Shown: positions 16,474 to 25,710 of the stretch, one piece after another
How positions within the stretch are numbered: position 1 is the stretch's first letter
How the letters are laid out: each line of letters begins with the position of its first letter
From: Hyphomicrobium_B sp001006785
GTDB lineage: Bacteria > Pseudomonadota > Alphaproteobacteria > Rhizobiales > Hyphomicrobiaceae
DNA: 64,000 bases
Direction of reading: 5' to 3'
Assembly: GCF_001006785.1 (NCBI RefSeq)
Contig: NZ_CDHO01000002.1
Span: 620,001-684,000 of the forward strand
Position numbers and translations under genes: made by a program
Notes under the pieces: generated by a model
What the model was told of the DNA's origin: nothing
The model's database searches: none
Seen by the model: the letters and a program-made list of their open reading frames with translations, nothing else

Positions 16474-18927
16474 TCAGTTCACGCGCTCTTCGCCGCCAAG
16501 GTTAAAGTCCAGGGCGTCTGTCTTGGCGGCGAAATCGCCAAGATGCTTCAGCTCGAAGCGCAACATGAACGTGCGGTCGGCCTCGATGGTCTGCTCGGAG
16601 TAATTGGATTCGATATAGGACGCCGTGAGCGCAAAGCACTCGTCGGCATATTTGATCTGCACGCTGTCGTAGCGCAGTTCCTTCTTGTCGACGTCGTAAC
16701 GCGTCATGCCGCCGATGCTCCAGCGATCCGTGAGCCGGAGAGTCGCCGACGCGAGAAGTTCCTGTTGGACCGGATCTGGATCGGTCGGATCAAGCAAGAT
16801 CGCATCGCTGCTGTAGCTGTAGCCGATCTGCGTCGACAGCGGGCCGAAGTTGAACACCATGGCCGCGTCTTCGCGCCGGAGGTCCATCGTATCCTGGTCG
16901 AAGCGGCTCTGCGAAATGATCCTGAATTCGTCGATCGGAGCCAGATACACGCCAAGGACGTAATCCGAGCGCGACGTTTGGAGACCGCTGACCGGCGTAT
17001 AGATGTAATTGCCGTCGGCGTCGCGGCCCGGGTTCAGATAAATGTTGTCGCCGGAGAGATGGTAGCTTTCGCCCGCGAGGAAGCGCGCATAGCCGCCATC
17101 GTGTGACTGGAACGTGTACTGCAGGCCGACGTTGGCGCGCGTGCCCGTCTCGATCCGGTCGTAGCCCGAAAACTTCGACGTCGAGAACAGGTTCGTGTCG
17201 TCGAACACGAGGCTCTGCGCGTCCTCGTTTGGCAGCCAGCGCTGCGGAATGCTTTCCTGGTGCGCCACGATCTGGCCGATCGGCTCAATGACATGGCTGG
17301 CGCTCGCGGTGTTCGCGACCCACGGATACGACACCGTCATGCCGCCGTCCACGATGCCGCGTGTCACGGTATTGCTGCCGACGAAGGTGCCCGGATAGGT
17401 CGCCGTTGCATCCGCTGGATTGTTATAATTGTCGTACTGATAGACATCGCCGCGCACGTCCGCGAACGGCGTGTAGCTGATGCCGATCGCATCGGTCAGG
17501 CGACGACGCCATTTCAGTTCCGAAACGATGCGGTTTATGTTCTCGTTTGCGGATTGGCCTGTGATGGGATCAACGACAGCGCCATCCTCGCGCGTAAAGC
17601 TCAGAACATTCGTGTTCCATTTGAGCTCGCCGCCGAGAACCGGATCGGCGAAGACGTAATTATAGTTGATGATCGGGTGCGTATAACCTTCGGTCTGCGG
17701 CGTGTCGGTGCTGAGCAGCCCCTGGAACTGATAGAGCGTCGCGTTGAAGTAGTTCCGGTCGGACTGGCCTGTCAGGTAGATCTGATTGACCCGGTCCGTG
17801 ACCAGAACGCTATCGAGCTTATAGAAGCGGCGGAACTGATCGTCCGTTTCCGCCGTCACGTCCCAGCCGAACTTCCACCAGCTCGAAAGCGCGAAGACGC
17901 CGTGCGTCTCGACGCTGCCGCGCAAGCCGTCATAGCTCTTGAGGCCGATGTTGTCGGGCGATCCGTCAGGCGGAAGGTCGCGATAGTTCTGATCGATGCC
18001 AGCTAGCTTCACATTGTACTGGCCGTTCGCGAGGCGGTGGCGCCACTCTGCCTGCATCAGCAACCCTTGATCGCTGAGGTAGGTCGGCGTGAGCGTCAGG
18101 TCGTAGTTCGGTGCGATCGCCCAGTAGTAGGGAATGCCGGTGATATAGCCCAGCGTCGATGAATGGCCGTACTGCGGTGTCAGGAAGCCGGACTTGCGCT
18201 TCACCGACGGGTCGGGCGACTGGAAGTAGGGCAGATAGAAAACCGGCTGCCCGTAGATTTCGAAGTAGGCGTCCTGATAGGTGATCGTCGCTGCGTCGGC
18301 ATCGTGGATGATGCGCGCGGCGCTCAGACACCAGAGCGGCGGCGTTCCGCCATCGCTTTTGCAAGGCGTGAAGCGGCCGTTCTCGAATTCGTTGACATTG
18401 CCGCCACGGCGCACGGCGCGGTCGGCGGTGATCGTCGACTGGTCCTGCGAGACGACCGACAGCGACTGCACGAAGCCGTCGCGGAAGTCGTCCGTCAGCG
18501 TATAGCGGTCGGCGCGGATGACGTTGCCCTGCGGCTCCTTGAGGGTAACGTTACCGACGGCGGTCAGCGTGCCGCCGCCCTGGTCGTAGACGACTTCGTC
18601 GGCGGTCAGGATGTTGTCGTTGTAATAGATTTCGACGTTGCCGCGCGCGATGACGCGATTGCCGGCCTTGTCGTAGATCAGCTGGTCGCCCTGCAGGCGC
18701 ATCGGCTGTGTCTTGTCGACCTGCGTGTTGACCTTGCCGAAGATGCTTTCCTTGCCGAACGTCGAGGGCTGCTTCGAAGCAGCTTCGGCTGAACCGCCAA
18801 AATGGATCGTGAAGAGCGCCGCGCCGAGGACGCACGAAAGCGCACGAGCGAACCCGGCTGCTGTAAAGCGCCAGGATCCCCCGCGTGACCTTCCGCAACC
18901 CCAGTGCGGTGTCCGCACTTCACGCAT
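16474..18927 (-). CDS. lptD: LPS-assembly outer-membrane protein LptD
   Basis: An 817-residue precursor with an N-terminal signal region (hydrophobic FARALSCVLGAALFTIHFGG). An OstA/LptA-like beta-jellyroll follows (QLIYDKAGNRVIARGNVEIY, then NILTADEVVYDQGGGTLTAV). The large C-terminal beta-barrel runs from about residue 300 to the end. LptD with the lipoprotein LptE inserts lipopolysaccharide into the outer leaflet. GTG at 18930 directly follows the lptG stop and ATG at 18927 is three bases later; I chose the ATG. The operon unites LptF, LptG and LptD of one transport machine with the chaperone needed to fold LptD. Confidence 0.95.
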   Translation of the reverse strand: MREVRTPHWGCGRSRGGSWRFTAAGFARALSCVLGAALFTIHFGGSAEAASKQPSTFGKESIFGKVNTQVDKTQPMRLQGDQLIYDKAGNRVIARGNVEIYYNDNILTADEVVYDQGGGTLTAVGNVTLKEPQGNVIRADRYTLTDDFRDGFVQSLSVVSQDQSTITADRAVRRGGNVNEFENGRFTPCKSDGGTPPLWCLSAARIIHDADAATITYQDAYFEIYGQPVFYLPYFQSPDPSVKRKSGFLTPQYGHSSTLGYITGIPYYWAIAPNYDLTLTPTYLSDQGLLMQAEWRHRLANGQYNVKLAGIDQNYRDLPPDGSPDNIGLKSYDGLRGSVETHGVFALSSWWKFGWDVTAETDDQFRRFYKLDSVLVTDRVNQIYLTGQSDRNYFNATLYQFQGLLSTDTPQTEGYTHPIINYNYVFADPVLGGELKWNTNVLSFTREDGAVVDPITGQSANENINRIVSELKWRRRLTDAIGISYTPFADVRGDVYQYDNYNNPADATATYPGTFVGSNTVTRGIVDGGMTVSYPWVANTASASHVIEPIGQIVAHQESIPQRWLPNEDAQSLVFDDTNLFSTSKFSGYDRIETGTRANVGLQYTFQSHDGGYARFLAGESYHLSGDNIYLNPGRDADGNYIYTPVSGLQTSRSDYVLGVYLAPIDEFRIISQSRFDQDTMDLRREDAAMVFNFGPLSTQIGYSYSSDAILLDPTDPDPVQQELLASATLRLTDRWSIGGMTRYDVDKKELRYDSVQIKYADECFALTASYIESNYSEQTIEADRTFMLRFELKHLGDFAAKTDALDFNLGGEERVN

Positions 18928-18930
18928 CAC

Positions 18931-20025
18931 TCAGCCGTCCTCCTGGTGCAGAAGCACCGTCGTTGAGATAGCGAGAACCAAGACAACCGGCATCCAGGCC
19001 GCAACCCACGCGGGCGCAAGTCCAGCGATGCCGATTTGTCGTGCAATTTCCGAGAGCAAAAAGAATCCAACCCCGCCGATCATCCCTGTCGCAACCATAG
19101 TCTGGATGCCGCCAGACCGGAATGACCGCAATGACACAGTGGCCGCCAAAAGGACCATCGCGAGGCACAGCATGGGGCGAACCAGAAGCGACTGGTACTG
19201 CACCCGCAGCCGCTCGGTTGAAAGTTTTGCTTTATCAGCTGCTTGAATGAGTTCCGGCAGGTCCCAGAACGAGATCGAAAAGACGGTGCCCAGCGCGTCC
19301 TGAACCCTGTCGGGAGTTAGGTAGGTCGAGAGCAGATAGGATTTGAATTTTTCCGGCTCCTGGCCGAGGCGCGTGACCCACGCGTCCTGCAACTCCCAGT
19401 AGCCGTCTTTGAGTTCGGCGCTACCCGCATCGATGCGCTCGGAGAAATGTCCCTCGCGATCATAGGCGAAAACGAGAACGCCGGTCAGCGTCAGCCCCTG
19501 GTTGGAAGCGGCCGCCGCACCGAGGACAGACTCGCCGTCAGCGCCGTTCTGACGAATCCAAGAGCCGCCGCCTTGTGCGCGCAGCAGGTTGGCCTCGTTC
19601 CCGAAAGCTTTGGCGTAGAGCTTTTCCGAGGTCGCACGGCCGCGCGACGCCAGCGGATTGAAAACCGCCATCGCGAAGATGCCGACGGCCAGCCCGACGA
19701 AAAGACCGGGGCCGAGGAACTGCCAGACCGACATGCCGCCGGCCCGCATCACGGCCAATTCGCTTTTTCTGTTCAAATAGATGAGCGCGCTGATGCTACC
19801 GACGAGAACGGCGAAGCCGATCAGGAATTCGATGTAGGCGGGAAGGCGGAGGAGGGCGATGCGCAGCAGCGTCGTCCCCGGCACCGCGCCGTATTTTCCC
19901 GCCATGCGCAGAAGCTCGACGAAATCGATCATGAAGATCAGCAGCGCGCACACCGTCAGGGTCGACACGATCGCGACGATGAACATCCGTGCGATGTATC
20001 GCGTCAGCGTGAAGCCTGCGATCAT
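18931..20025 (-). CDS. lptG: LPS export ABC transporter permease LptG
   Basis: A 364-residue YjgP/YjgQ-family permease. The first membrane helices are in TLTRYIARMFIVAIVSTLTV and nearby residues; a periplasmic beta-jellyroll of about 170 residues follows, then C-terminal membrane helices. With LptF and the ATPase LptB it extracts LPS from the inner membrane and feeds it to LptC, LptA and LptD. The start codon overlaps the lptF stop (ATGA, 20022-20025), so the two permease subunits are translationally coupled. Confidence 0.93.
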   Translation of the reverse strand: MIAGFTLTRYIARMFIVAIVSTLTVCALLIFMIDFVELLRMAGKYGAVPGTTLLRIALLRLPAYIEFLIGFAVLVGSISALIYLNRKSELAVMRAGGMSVWQFLGPGLFVGLAVGIFAMAVFNPLASRGRATSEKLYAKAFGNEANLLRAQGGGSWIRQNGADGESVLGAAAASNQGLTLTGVLVFAYDREGHFSERIDAGSAELKDGYWELQDAWVTRLGQEPEKFKSYLLSTYLTPDRVQDALGTVFSISFWDLPELIQAADKAKLSTERLRVQYQSLLVRPMLCLAMVLLAATVSLRSFRSGGIQTMVATGMIGGVGFFLLSEIARQIGIAGLAPAWVAAWMPVVLVLAISTTVLLHQEDG

Positions 20026-21218
20026 GACGCCGCCCCCTTGGGACGCGCTGGAGCCAGGCGGCTACGGATCGCTTCGAACAGCGATGCGACGCCGTCCATG
20101 AGCTTGCCGAACAGTCCGGTGCCCGCCCGCTGTTTTTCGGAGCGCTTCAGAACGATGAGGGAATAAACGATGGCGCCGATCGGCAATCCGTAGGCAACGG
20201 CCACCATGCTCGGATTGCGAACCATCGCATTCGTGATTGCAAGCCCGGCAAGGCGGCAGGTCGCGGCAATCACGAACGTCACGACGAGGCTCTGCATTCG
20301 GCTCGTGCGTGTCGATTGCGCCTGTCCGACGAACGCGATGATGAGGAATGCGAAGGCGATCGGGTAGAGCGGCGTGACGAACCGCTCATGCAACTCCGAG
20401 CGGAATTGCCCCGGCTGATTTTTATAGGAGCTGCTGTCGGGATCCGGATTGATGAGTTCGCTGAAATATCTTTCGCGCGGCTTCAGGTCTCCGGGGCCGC
20501 CGTCCTGCGGTTCGAAGCGGTCGAGATCGACGATGTACTTATCGAACGCCACGATCTGCGGTGGCCCGTTGGCGTCCGTTCGGCGGATGATGTGGCCGAC
20601 TGTCATGACGAGGTACGCGGTGCCGTCCTGCTTCACCAGCGTGCCGTGCTCTGCGAGGTAGCTTTGCGACTGCGCCTTGTCGCGCGTGTCGTGCATCACC
20701 AGGCCAAGCAGCTCTCCGTTCGCGTCACGGTCGCGGATGTGGAACATCAGGCCCGATTCCGGGCTCGTGAACCGGCCAGGCTGAATGACTTGCGTGAGGA
20801 GGTCGCTGCGGACCTGCACCATGTAATCGCGCAACTGACGCATACTCCAGGGCTGCGCAAAGTGACTGACGAAGGCCAGGAAGATGCTGACAAGCAACGC
20901 GAGCAGCAAGAGCGGACGCGCGGCCGTCCACACTTTCGCGCCGGACGCCGAAATCACGATCAGCTCGCTGTCGGTGTTGAGCCGGTTGAGCGTGTGTAGC
21001 GCGGCGATGAGAAACGAGAAGGGGGCGATGACGGCCATCAGATTCGGGACGGCCAGCGACGTCATCTTGATGAGCATCCAGGTGTCCTGGCCCTGGCTCG
21101 TCACGACGTTGAACTGGCGCAGCGCCAGCGCGATCCACACGATGCCCGTCAACGACACCATGATCAACGCGAATGACCCGGCCGCCTGGCGGAACACATA
21201 CTTCGAGAAGATTCGCAT
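20022..21218 (-). CDS. lptF: LPS export ABC transporter permease LptF
   Basis: A 398-residue YjgP/YjgQ-family permease starting MRIFSKYVFRQAAGSFALIM, with membrane helices at both ends around a periplasmic jellyroll domain. It pairs with LptG. The open frame continues about 75 codons upstream, but that extension is not family-like; the ATG at 21218 gives the conserved N-terminus. It is the first gene of the lptF-lptG-lptD-surA-pdxA-rsmA operon, so the promoter should lie in the gap up to pepA. Confidence 0.93.
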   Translation of the reverse strand: MRIFSKYVFRQAAGSFALIMVSLTGIVWIALALRQFNVVTSQGQDTWMLIKMTSLAVPNLMAVIAPFSFLIAALHTLNRLNTDSELIVISASGAKVWTAARPLLLLALLVSIFLAFVSHFAQPWSMRQLRDYMVQVRSDLLTQVIQPGRFTSPESGLMFHIRDRDANGELLGLVMHDTRDKAQSQSYLAEHGTLVKQDGTAYLVMTVGHIIRRTDANGPPQIVAFDKYIVDLDRFEPQDGGPGDLKPRERYFSELINPDPDSSSYKNQPGQFRSELHERFVTPLYPIAFAFLIIAFVGQAQSTRTSRMQSLVVTFVIAATCRLAGLAITNAMVRNPSMVAVAYGLPIGAIVYSLIVLKRSEKQRAGTGLFGKLMDGVASLFEAIRSRLAPARPKGAAS

Positions 21219-21571
21219 GGCTCGCCGGTCCCCTCCGGCAACGCGCCTCGCGACGCCCCCGCCGCAAATCGCACCGTACCCTTCGATCCGCCTCCCATAG
21301 CACAATGGCGGAATTTCGGCTGCTACACCTTGGCGAGCGGGAATGAGTATGCAGCACAACGTATTAGGCCAAACCAGAGGTTTATCGGGTGAGCGTGGAA
21401 AACCCGGCTTGCCAGGATCGAGCGAAAGACTAAGTTGCATCACTCAGCCACGAGTTTTCGCCCTCTCTGCAGTCTCGCGTCGCGGCGACGCTGGGTTAGG
21501 ACTGCGGATCGGCGCCGCGTCCCACCTGAGCGCTAGCCACGCGCGAACCATCCCGATGGAGTTCTTCAGAA
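21219..21571. other. Divergent promoter region of lptF operon and pepA
   Basis: 353 bases without a convincing gene. Both an essential envelope operon and pepA start from here, so promoters are expected on both strands, but I could not assign hexamers with confidence. Short overlapping frames in the interval have no recognisable product. Confidence 0.5.
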
Positions 21572-23101
21572 ATGTCCGACCGTCTTGAAATCACATTCGC
21601 ATCCCTCAGCGCCGAGCCCGAGGCGGTGACTGTCATACTCGCCGGCGATGGTCTGGACCTGGGGTCCAAGGCGCGCGAGTTGGAGACGAAGTCGGCGAGT
21701 TCGATCAGCAAGGCCGCTGCGGCCGCCGACTATAAAGGGAAATACAAGTCGACGATCGAAATCCTGGCGCCCGCAAAGATCGGCATCGATCGCCTGATCG
21801 TCGCCGGGCTCGGTAAGGACAGCTCTCTCACCGCGCAGCAATACGTCGACCTCGGCGGCGTCATTCTCGGCGCCATCCAGGCGCGCAAGGCATCGGCCGC
21901 GAGCGTCATCGTCGATGTCGAAGGCAACGATGATGTGTCGCCGGAACAGGCCGCGGCGTTGATCGCGCAGGGCGCGCTGCTCCGGAACTACAGCTTCAAG
22001 AAGTACCTGACCAAGAAGTCCAACGATGACGCGGCGGACAAGGACGGACTGAAAAAGATCACGATCCACGTCGCGCATGCAGACAAGGCGAAGTCGGCCT
22101 TCCAGCCGTTGAAGGCCGTCGCGAACGGCGTCAACTTCGCCCGCGATCTCGTCAACGAACCGGCCAACATTCTCGGGCCCGTCGAACTCGCGGAGAAAAC
22201 GAAAGCCCTCGAGAAATTCGGCGTTTCCGTCGATATCCTCGACGTCAAGGATATGGAAAAGCTCGGCATGGGCTCGCTGCTCTGCGTCGGGCAGGGCAGC
22301 GCGCGTCCCTCGCGCCTCGCCGTCATGACCTGGAACGGCGCCAAGGGCTCGAAGAAGCAGAAGCCAATCTGCTTCGTCGGCAAGGGCGTCGTCTTCGATA
22401 CGGGCGGCATCTCGATCAAGCCCGCCGCCGGCATGGAAGACATGAAGGGCGACATGGGCGGCGCAGCGGCCGTCATCGGCACGATGTACGCACTTGCCGA
22501 GCGCAAGGCGAACGTCAACGCCATCGGCCTCGTCGGTTGCGTCGAGAACATGCCGTCGGGCAGCGCCGTGCGTCCCGGCGATATCGTGACGTCGATGTCC
22601 GGCCAGACGATCGAGGTGATCAACACGGATGCCGAGGGCCGCCTCGTGCTCGCCGACGTGCTCTGGTACGCGCAGGAGAAGTTCAAGCCGAAGCTCGTCA
22701 TCGACCTCGCGACGCTCACGGGCGCCATCATGATCGCGCTCGGCAAGGAGTACGCGGGCATGTTCGTCAACGACGACAAGCTGTCGGATGAACTTCAGTC
22801 GGCCTCGCGCACGACGGGAGAGAAGGTCTGGCGGATGCCGCTCGACAAGGCGTTCGACAAGATGATGGACTCGAAAAACGCCGACATGAAAAACACCGGA
22901 GGCCGCTGGGGCGGCTCAGCGTCGGCCGCCGCGTTCCTGCAGCGCTTCGTCCAGAAGGACACGCCCTGGTGCCATCTCGACATTGCCGGCACCGCGATGG
23001 ACGGCACGCGCAACGACATCAATCAGAGCTGGGGCGCTGGCTGGGGCATCCGGCTGCTCGACCGGTTCGTCGCCGAGCACCACGAGAAGAGCGAGAAATA
23101 A
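21572..23101 (+). CDS. pepA: Leucyl aminopeptidase (M17)
   Basis: A 509-residue cytosolic dizinc aminopeptidase that removes N-terminal residues in peptide turnover. The C-terminal catalytic domain carries the M17 signature NTDAEGRLVLAD, and metal-binding and catalytic residues lie in VGKGVVFDTGGISIKP and MKGDMGGAA. Length matches E. coli PepA (503). PepA can also bind DNA in some bacteria, but that cannot be judged here. It is divergent from the lptF operon and is followed by a strong hairpin terminator. Confidence 0.96.
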   Translation: MSDRLEITFASLSAEPEAVTVILAGDGLDLGSKARELETKSASSISKAAAAADYKGKYKSTIEILAPAKIGIDRLIVAGLGKDSSLTAQQYVDLGGVILGAIQARKASAASVIVDVEGNDDVSPEQAAALIAQGALLRNYSFKKYLTKKSNDDAADKDGLKKITIHVAHADKAKSAFQPLKAVANGVNFARDLVNEPANILGPVELAEKTKALEKFGVSVDILDVKDMEKLGMGSLLCVGQGSARPSRLAVMTWNGAKGSKKQKPICFVGKGVVFDTGGISIKPAAGMEDMKGDMGGAAAVIGTMYALAERKANVNAIGLVGCVENMPSGSAVRPGDIVTSMSGQTIEVINTDAEGRLVLADVLWYAQEKFKPKLVIDLATLTGAIMIALGKEYAGMFVNDDKLSDELQSASRTTGEKVWRMPLDKAFDKMMDSKNADMKNTGGRWGGSASAAAFLQRFVQKDTPWCHLDIAGTAMDGTRNDINQSWGAGWGIRLLDRFVAEHHEKSEK

Positions 23102-23110
23102 TTAGCGAGC

Positions 23111-23145
23111 TTGTTCAGCCGGTCCAAAAACGACCGGCTGAACAA
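23111..23145 (+). terminator. Strong hairpin terminator after pepA
   Basis: TTGTTCAGCCGGTC (23111-23124) pairs perfectly with GACCGGCTGAACAA (23132-23145) around the loop CAAAAAC: 14 base pairs. A short T-rich start (TTTCAAAA) follows. It begins about 10 bases after the pepA stop and can also act for the convergent minus-strand gene. Confidence 0.85.
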
Positions 23146-23235
23146 TTTCAAAATCTCGTATCATATTGATACATATAGCGCACCATCAAATATTTTCCAT
23201 AATATATATTATGCGAAATATGGGGTGCACGACTT
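23146..23235. other. AT-rich island between convergent genes
   Basis: A stretch of strikingly low GC between the pepA terminator and the 3' end of the minus-strand gene. It contains a perfect 14-base palindrome ATAATATATATTAT (23199-23212) and a near-palindrome TATCATATTGATA (23159-23171). No gene is visible. Confidence 0.6.
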
Positions 23236-24024
23236 TCAAGGCCGAATACGGCGCCAGGCTCTGAGCAAAATCTCGGCGCCTTGTGGTGTCTCCGACATCC
23301 CTGGCGCGCCGGCCGCCATGACGGCGTCCAGAACCGTCTGAGCCGCCGTGCACGGCTCATTGAGCCAAACGTCGTCGTCATCGGATGATGTCGCCGCCGC
23401 GCCATCGCATTCGCTGGCTCGCTTAAAAACGACATCGTGCGCATAGAGCAGCGCCCGGTTCACCGGCGAGCCTGTCCCGACGCCCGGCATCGATAAGATC
23501 CGGTCATAGTCGCAATCGTCTTCGGGCGGAGCGCCTTCCGCACGCATCCAGCTCTTCCACGCATGCGCGTAGGCGGCGGCCGCGTTGTGATCACGGCTGG
23601 CTGCGAGCGCTTCCGCCTCTTCTCTCGTCAGTTCTGCGGCGGCATCGATGATGGACGCGATGGCGGCTCCGTTCGAGCCGAACAGCTCTCCCGGTGGCAC
23701 CTCTTCGCCGATCTCGACGGCGATCGCCCGCGTATAACCTGCCGAGCGTTTCGGCGCGCCTCCGACAGAAACCTGATCGGCCTCCGACGCGGCTTCGATG
23801 ACGCTCGCGCGCCAGATGCGAACCGGCCAACTCGTGATGACGGCGGTCGCAAGCTCGTGGTTGACGACGATCCAGGGCGGACCGCGATTTTCGATCCGCA
23901 CGATGCTTCCGCTCCGGGCGTTAGCGAAAAGGCTCGCGTCGTCGCGGCAAACGCAGACGAAGCCGATCGTCCTCGGCTCAGCGGGACGCCCTGCGATGCT
24001 GCGTTTCAACCAGTCGAGCCACAT
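23236..24024 (-). CDS. Protein of unknown function (262 residues)
   Basis: A soluble, acidic 262-residue protein beginning MWLDWLKRSIAGRPAEPRTI. No signal peptide, membrane helix or catalytic motif is obvious. Segments such as GFVCVCRDDASLFANAR and a Ser/Asp-rich stretch SSDDDDVW near residue 215 stand out. Codon usage is like that of its neighbours, which supports coding. It is last in a minus-strand run (DUF2007 gene, membrane protein), 22 bases after the DUF2007 gene, and may be co-transcribed. I do not recognise the family. Confidence 0.65.
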   Translation of the reverse strand: MWLDWLKRSIAGRPAEPRTIGFVCVCRDDASLFANARSGSIVRIENRGPPWIVVNHELATAVITSWPVRIWRASVIEAASEADQVSVGGAPKRSAGYTRAIAVEIGEEVPPGELFGSNGAAIASIIDAAAELTREEAEALAASRDHNAAAAYAHAWKSWMRAEGAPPEDDCDYDRILSMPGVGTGSPVNRALLYAHDVVFKRASECDGAAATSSDDDDVWLNEPCTAAQTVLDAVMAAGAPGMSETPQGAEILLRAWRRIRP

Positions 24025-24046
24025 GCCGTTGTCTGCTGTCTACTGT

Positions 24047-24385
24047 CTACTGCAACCGGCGATACCAGAACGGAAACGGCGCGCCGATGAGCAGCATGGC
24101 GAATGCCAGGATCGCATTGCGCACCGGCCGCCGCTCGAATCCGGCGCTCTCGATCGACGCATAGCCCGGTACGGTCTCGACATCCGCGATCAGCGACCGC
24201 ACCGTTTCGAGATCGTCCTCGTCGACCAGAAAGCTGATGCCGCCGAACAGAATGTTGAACTGCGGACACTGCGAGATGATATCCTTGCCCGCCAGCGCGA
24301 AGCGAATGCCGTGCGCCTCGAGCAGGCTCTCGATGACGATGGCCTCCGGCAGCATCAGCGTCGTGTGAGCGCAAACGAGTGGCAT
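24047..24385 (-). CDS. DUF2007-family putative signal-transducing protein
   Basis: A 112-residue protein with the DUF2007 pattern: an N-terminal region on choosing a ligand or subunit (MLPEAIVIESLLEAHGIRFA) and VDEDDLETVRSLIAD, a small ferredoxin-like domain seen in GlnB-like folds. A hydrophobic segment near the C-terminus (ILAFAMLLIGAPFPFWYRR) suggests membrane attachment. GGAGG lies 7 bases before the ATG. The function is unknown; the family name rests on fold resemblance to PII-type proteins. It is flanked by a membrane protein and an unknown gene on the same strand. Confidence 0.72.
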   Translation of the reverse strand: MPLVCAHTTLMLPEAIVIESLLEAHGIRFALAGKDIISQCPQFNILFGGISFLVDEDDLETVRSLIADVETVPGYASIESAGFERRPVRNAILAFAMLLIGAPFPFWYRRLQ

Positions 24386-24401
24386 GCGGACGCCTCCAAG
24401 A

Positions 24402-25130
24402 TCAAACCCGGTTTTCGAGAGTCCTAATCCCTTCCGCGATCAGCACCGCGTAAAGCGCCAGCACGAACCCCGACAGCATGTTGACGGAGACGATGGCGCC
24501 GATGGCCTGAGCCACGGACGGATCAAACACCCATGACAGCATCCGTACCACGATCTCGTCGAAGCTCTGTTTCAGAAGGAACAGGAACTCGCTCGCCTGC
24601 TCCATCGACGGCTTAGCGGGAAGATCGAAAGCCGCGCGCTTCGCGAGTTCCGTGATGCCGGGCGCAGGCAGAAACGTCAGGCCCGCCGAAAACAGAAGTC
24701 CGAGCGGCGCGGCCAGACGGAAATACCCCCAGCGGAGCGGACGCGCCTTGAGGCGTCCCATCAGAAAGCGCACGACCTGCACGCCAAGGAACAGCGATCC
24801 CGCAAAAACGATCGCAACGATCTTGAGCCGTTCCTGATCGGTGCCGAGAAACGTCAGCAGCGCGACGACGCCCGCGAGCACCGCCTTCGTGATCGACTCC
24901 AGCGCTCCGACACCGACGATCAGATAGATCGACCGTCCGGGAGCACGATCGAAATAGAACGAAAACTCGTACTTGAGCCGCGCGATCTCGAGCGCAGCGC
25001 CGACGACCAGCGCCAGCCCGGCCGTTGCCGCCGCGAAGACGAGCGGCGCGGTGTAGCCGAGCCACGCGACGGCATAGATCGCCGCCAGCTCCAGCGCCAT
25101 CAGCAGGCCGTTGAAGAGAATGTACATCAT
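24402..25130 (-). CDS. Multi-pass membrane protein of unknown function
   Basis: A 242-residue protein with about six hydrophobic helices. The first is at residues 3-25; others are in APLVFAAATAGLALVVGAAL, GVVALLTFL, IVFAGSLFLGVQVVRFLMG, and near the C-terminus. There are no motifs of a known transporter. It lies 16 bases upstream of the DUF2007 gene on the minus strand, so they are probably one operon. Two adjacent ATGs (25130 and 25127) are possible starts. I do not recognise the family. Confidence 0.65.
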   Translation of the reverse strand: MMYILFNGLLMALELAAIYAVAWLGYTAPLVFAAATAGLALVVGAALEIARLKYEFSFYFDRAPGRSIYLIVGVGALESITKAVLAGVVALLTFLGTDQERLKIVAIVFAGSLFLGVQVVRFLMGRLKARPLRWGYFRLAAPLGLLFSAGLTFLPAPGITELAKRAAFDLPAKPSMEQASEFLFLLKQSFDEIVVRMLSWVFDPSVAQAIGAIVSVNMLSGFVLALYAVLIAEGIRTLENRV

Positions 25131-25194
25131 CGCGCCCTGGCGTTGCCCCCGCGCGAAGGTAGCACTAGTCGGTGCCGCTCGGACACTGGCGTTG

Positions 25195-25710
25195 TCAGTC
25201 TGCGCCGAAGAACGCCGGGTGATACGAAACGGCGGCAGATGGAACCGTTCCGCGAAAGGCCTGCGCCATAAAATACTCGGGAGGCGCGCCGTCGAACGTC
25301 ACGCCAAAGCCTCGCTCGAATCCGAACCGGCGATAAAATTGCGGTTCACCCAGCACGACGCCTCCCGCGGCGCCCATGGCCTTCAAAGCCTTGAGGCCGC
25401 TGTCTATCAGTGTCGAGCCGATGCGGTGTCCTTGGAAAGCCGGCGCGACGGCGACCGGCCCCAGCCCGTACCATCCGTCATGCTGTGGGCTCAACTGGAC
25501 CGCAGAGAACGTTGCATAGCCGACGATAGTATCGTCGAGAACCGCGACCTGCGGCAGTACGAGCTCGCCGGCCTCCCGCAATCGCCGCACGATCAGATGT
25601 TCGGTTTGCTGACTGTGCGGATGATCGGCGAAGGCCGCCTGGAGAATGCTCTCGACGGCATCGGCGTCTGCAGGCTGCTCATCGCGAATGACAAGCGAGT
25701 CGACCGTCAC
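25195..25710 (-). CDS. GNAT family N-acetyltransferase
   Basis: A 171-residue acetyltransferase. The acetyl-CoA-binding motif A is GLGPVAVAPAFQGHRIGSTL (pattern Q-x-x-x-I-G). The N-terminal half has the usual beta-alpha start IRDEQPADADAVESILQAAF, and GEPQFYRRFGFERG near residue 125 is the YhbS-type signature. The substrate is unknown. The start is GTG at 25710, overlapping the stop of the upstream exported protein by 4 bases (GTGA), so the two are translationally coupled although functionally unrelated on their face. Confidence 0.85.
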   Translation of the reverse strand: MTVDSLVIRDEQPADADAVESILQAAFADHPHSQQTEHLIVRRLREAGELVLPQVAVLDDTIVGYATFSAVQLSPQHDGWYGLGPVAVAPAFQGHRIGSTLIDSGLKALKAMGAAGGVVLGEPQFYRRFGFERGFGVTFDGAPPEYFMAQAFRGTVPSAAVSYHPAFFGAD

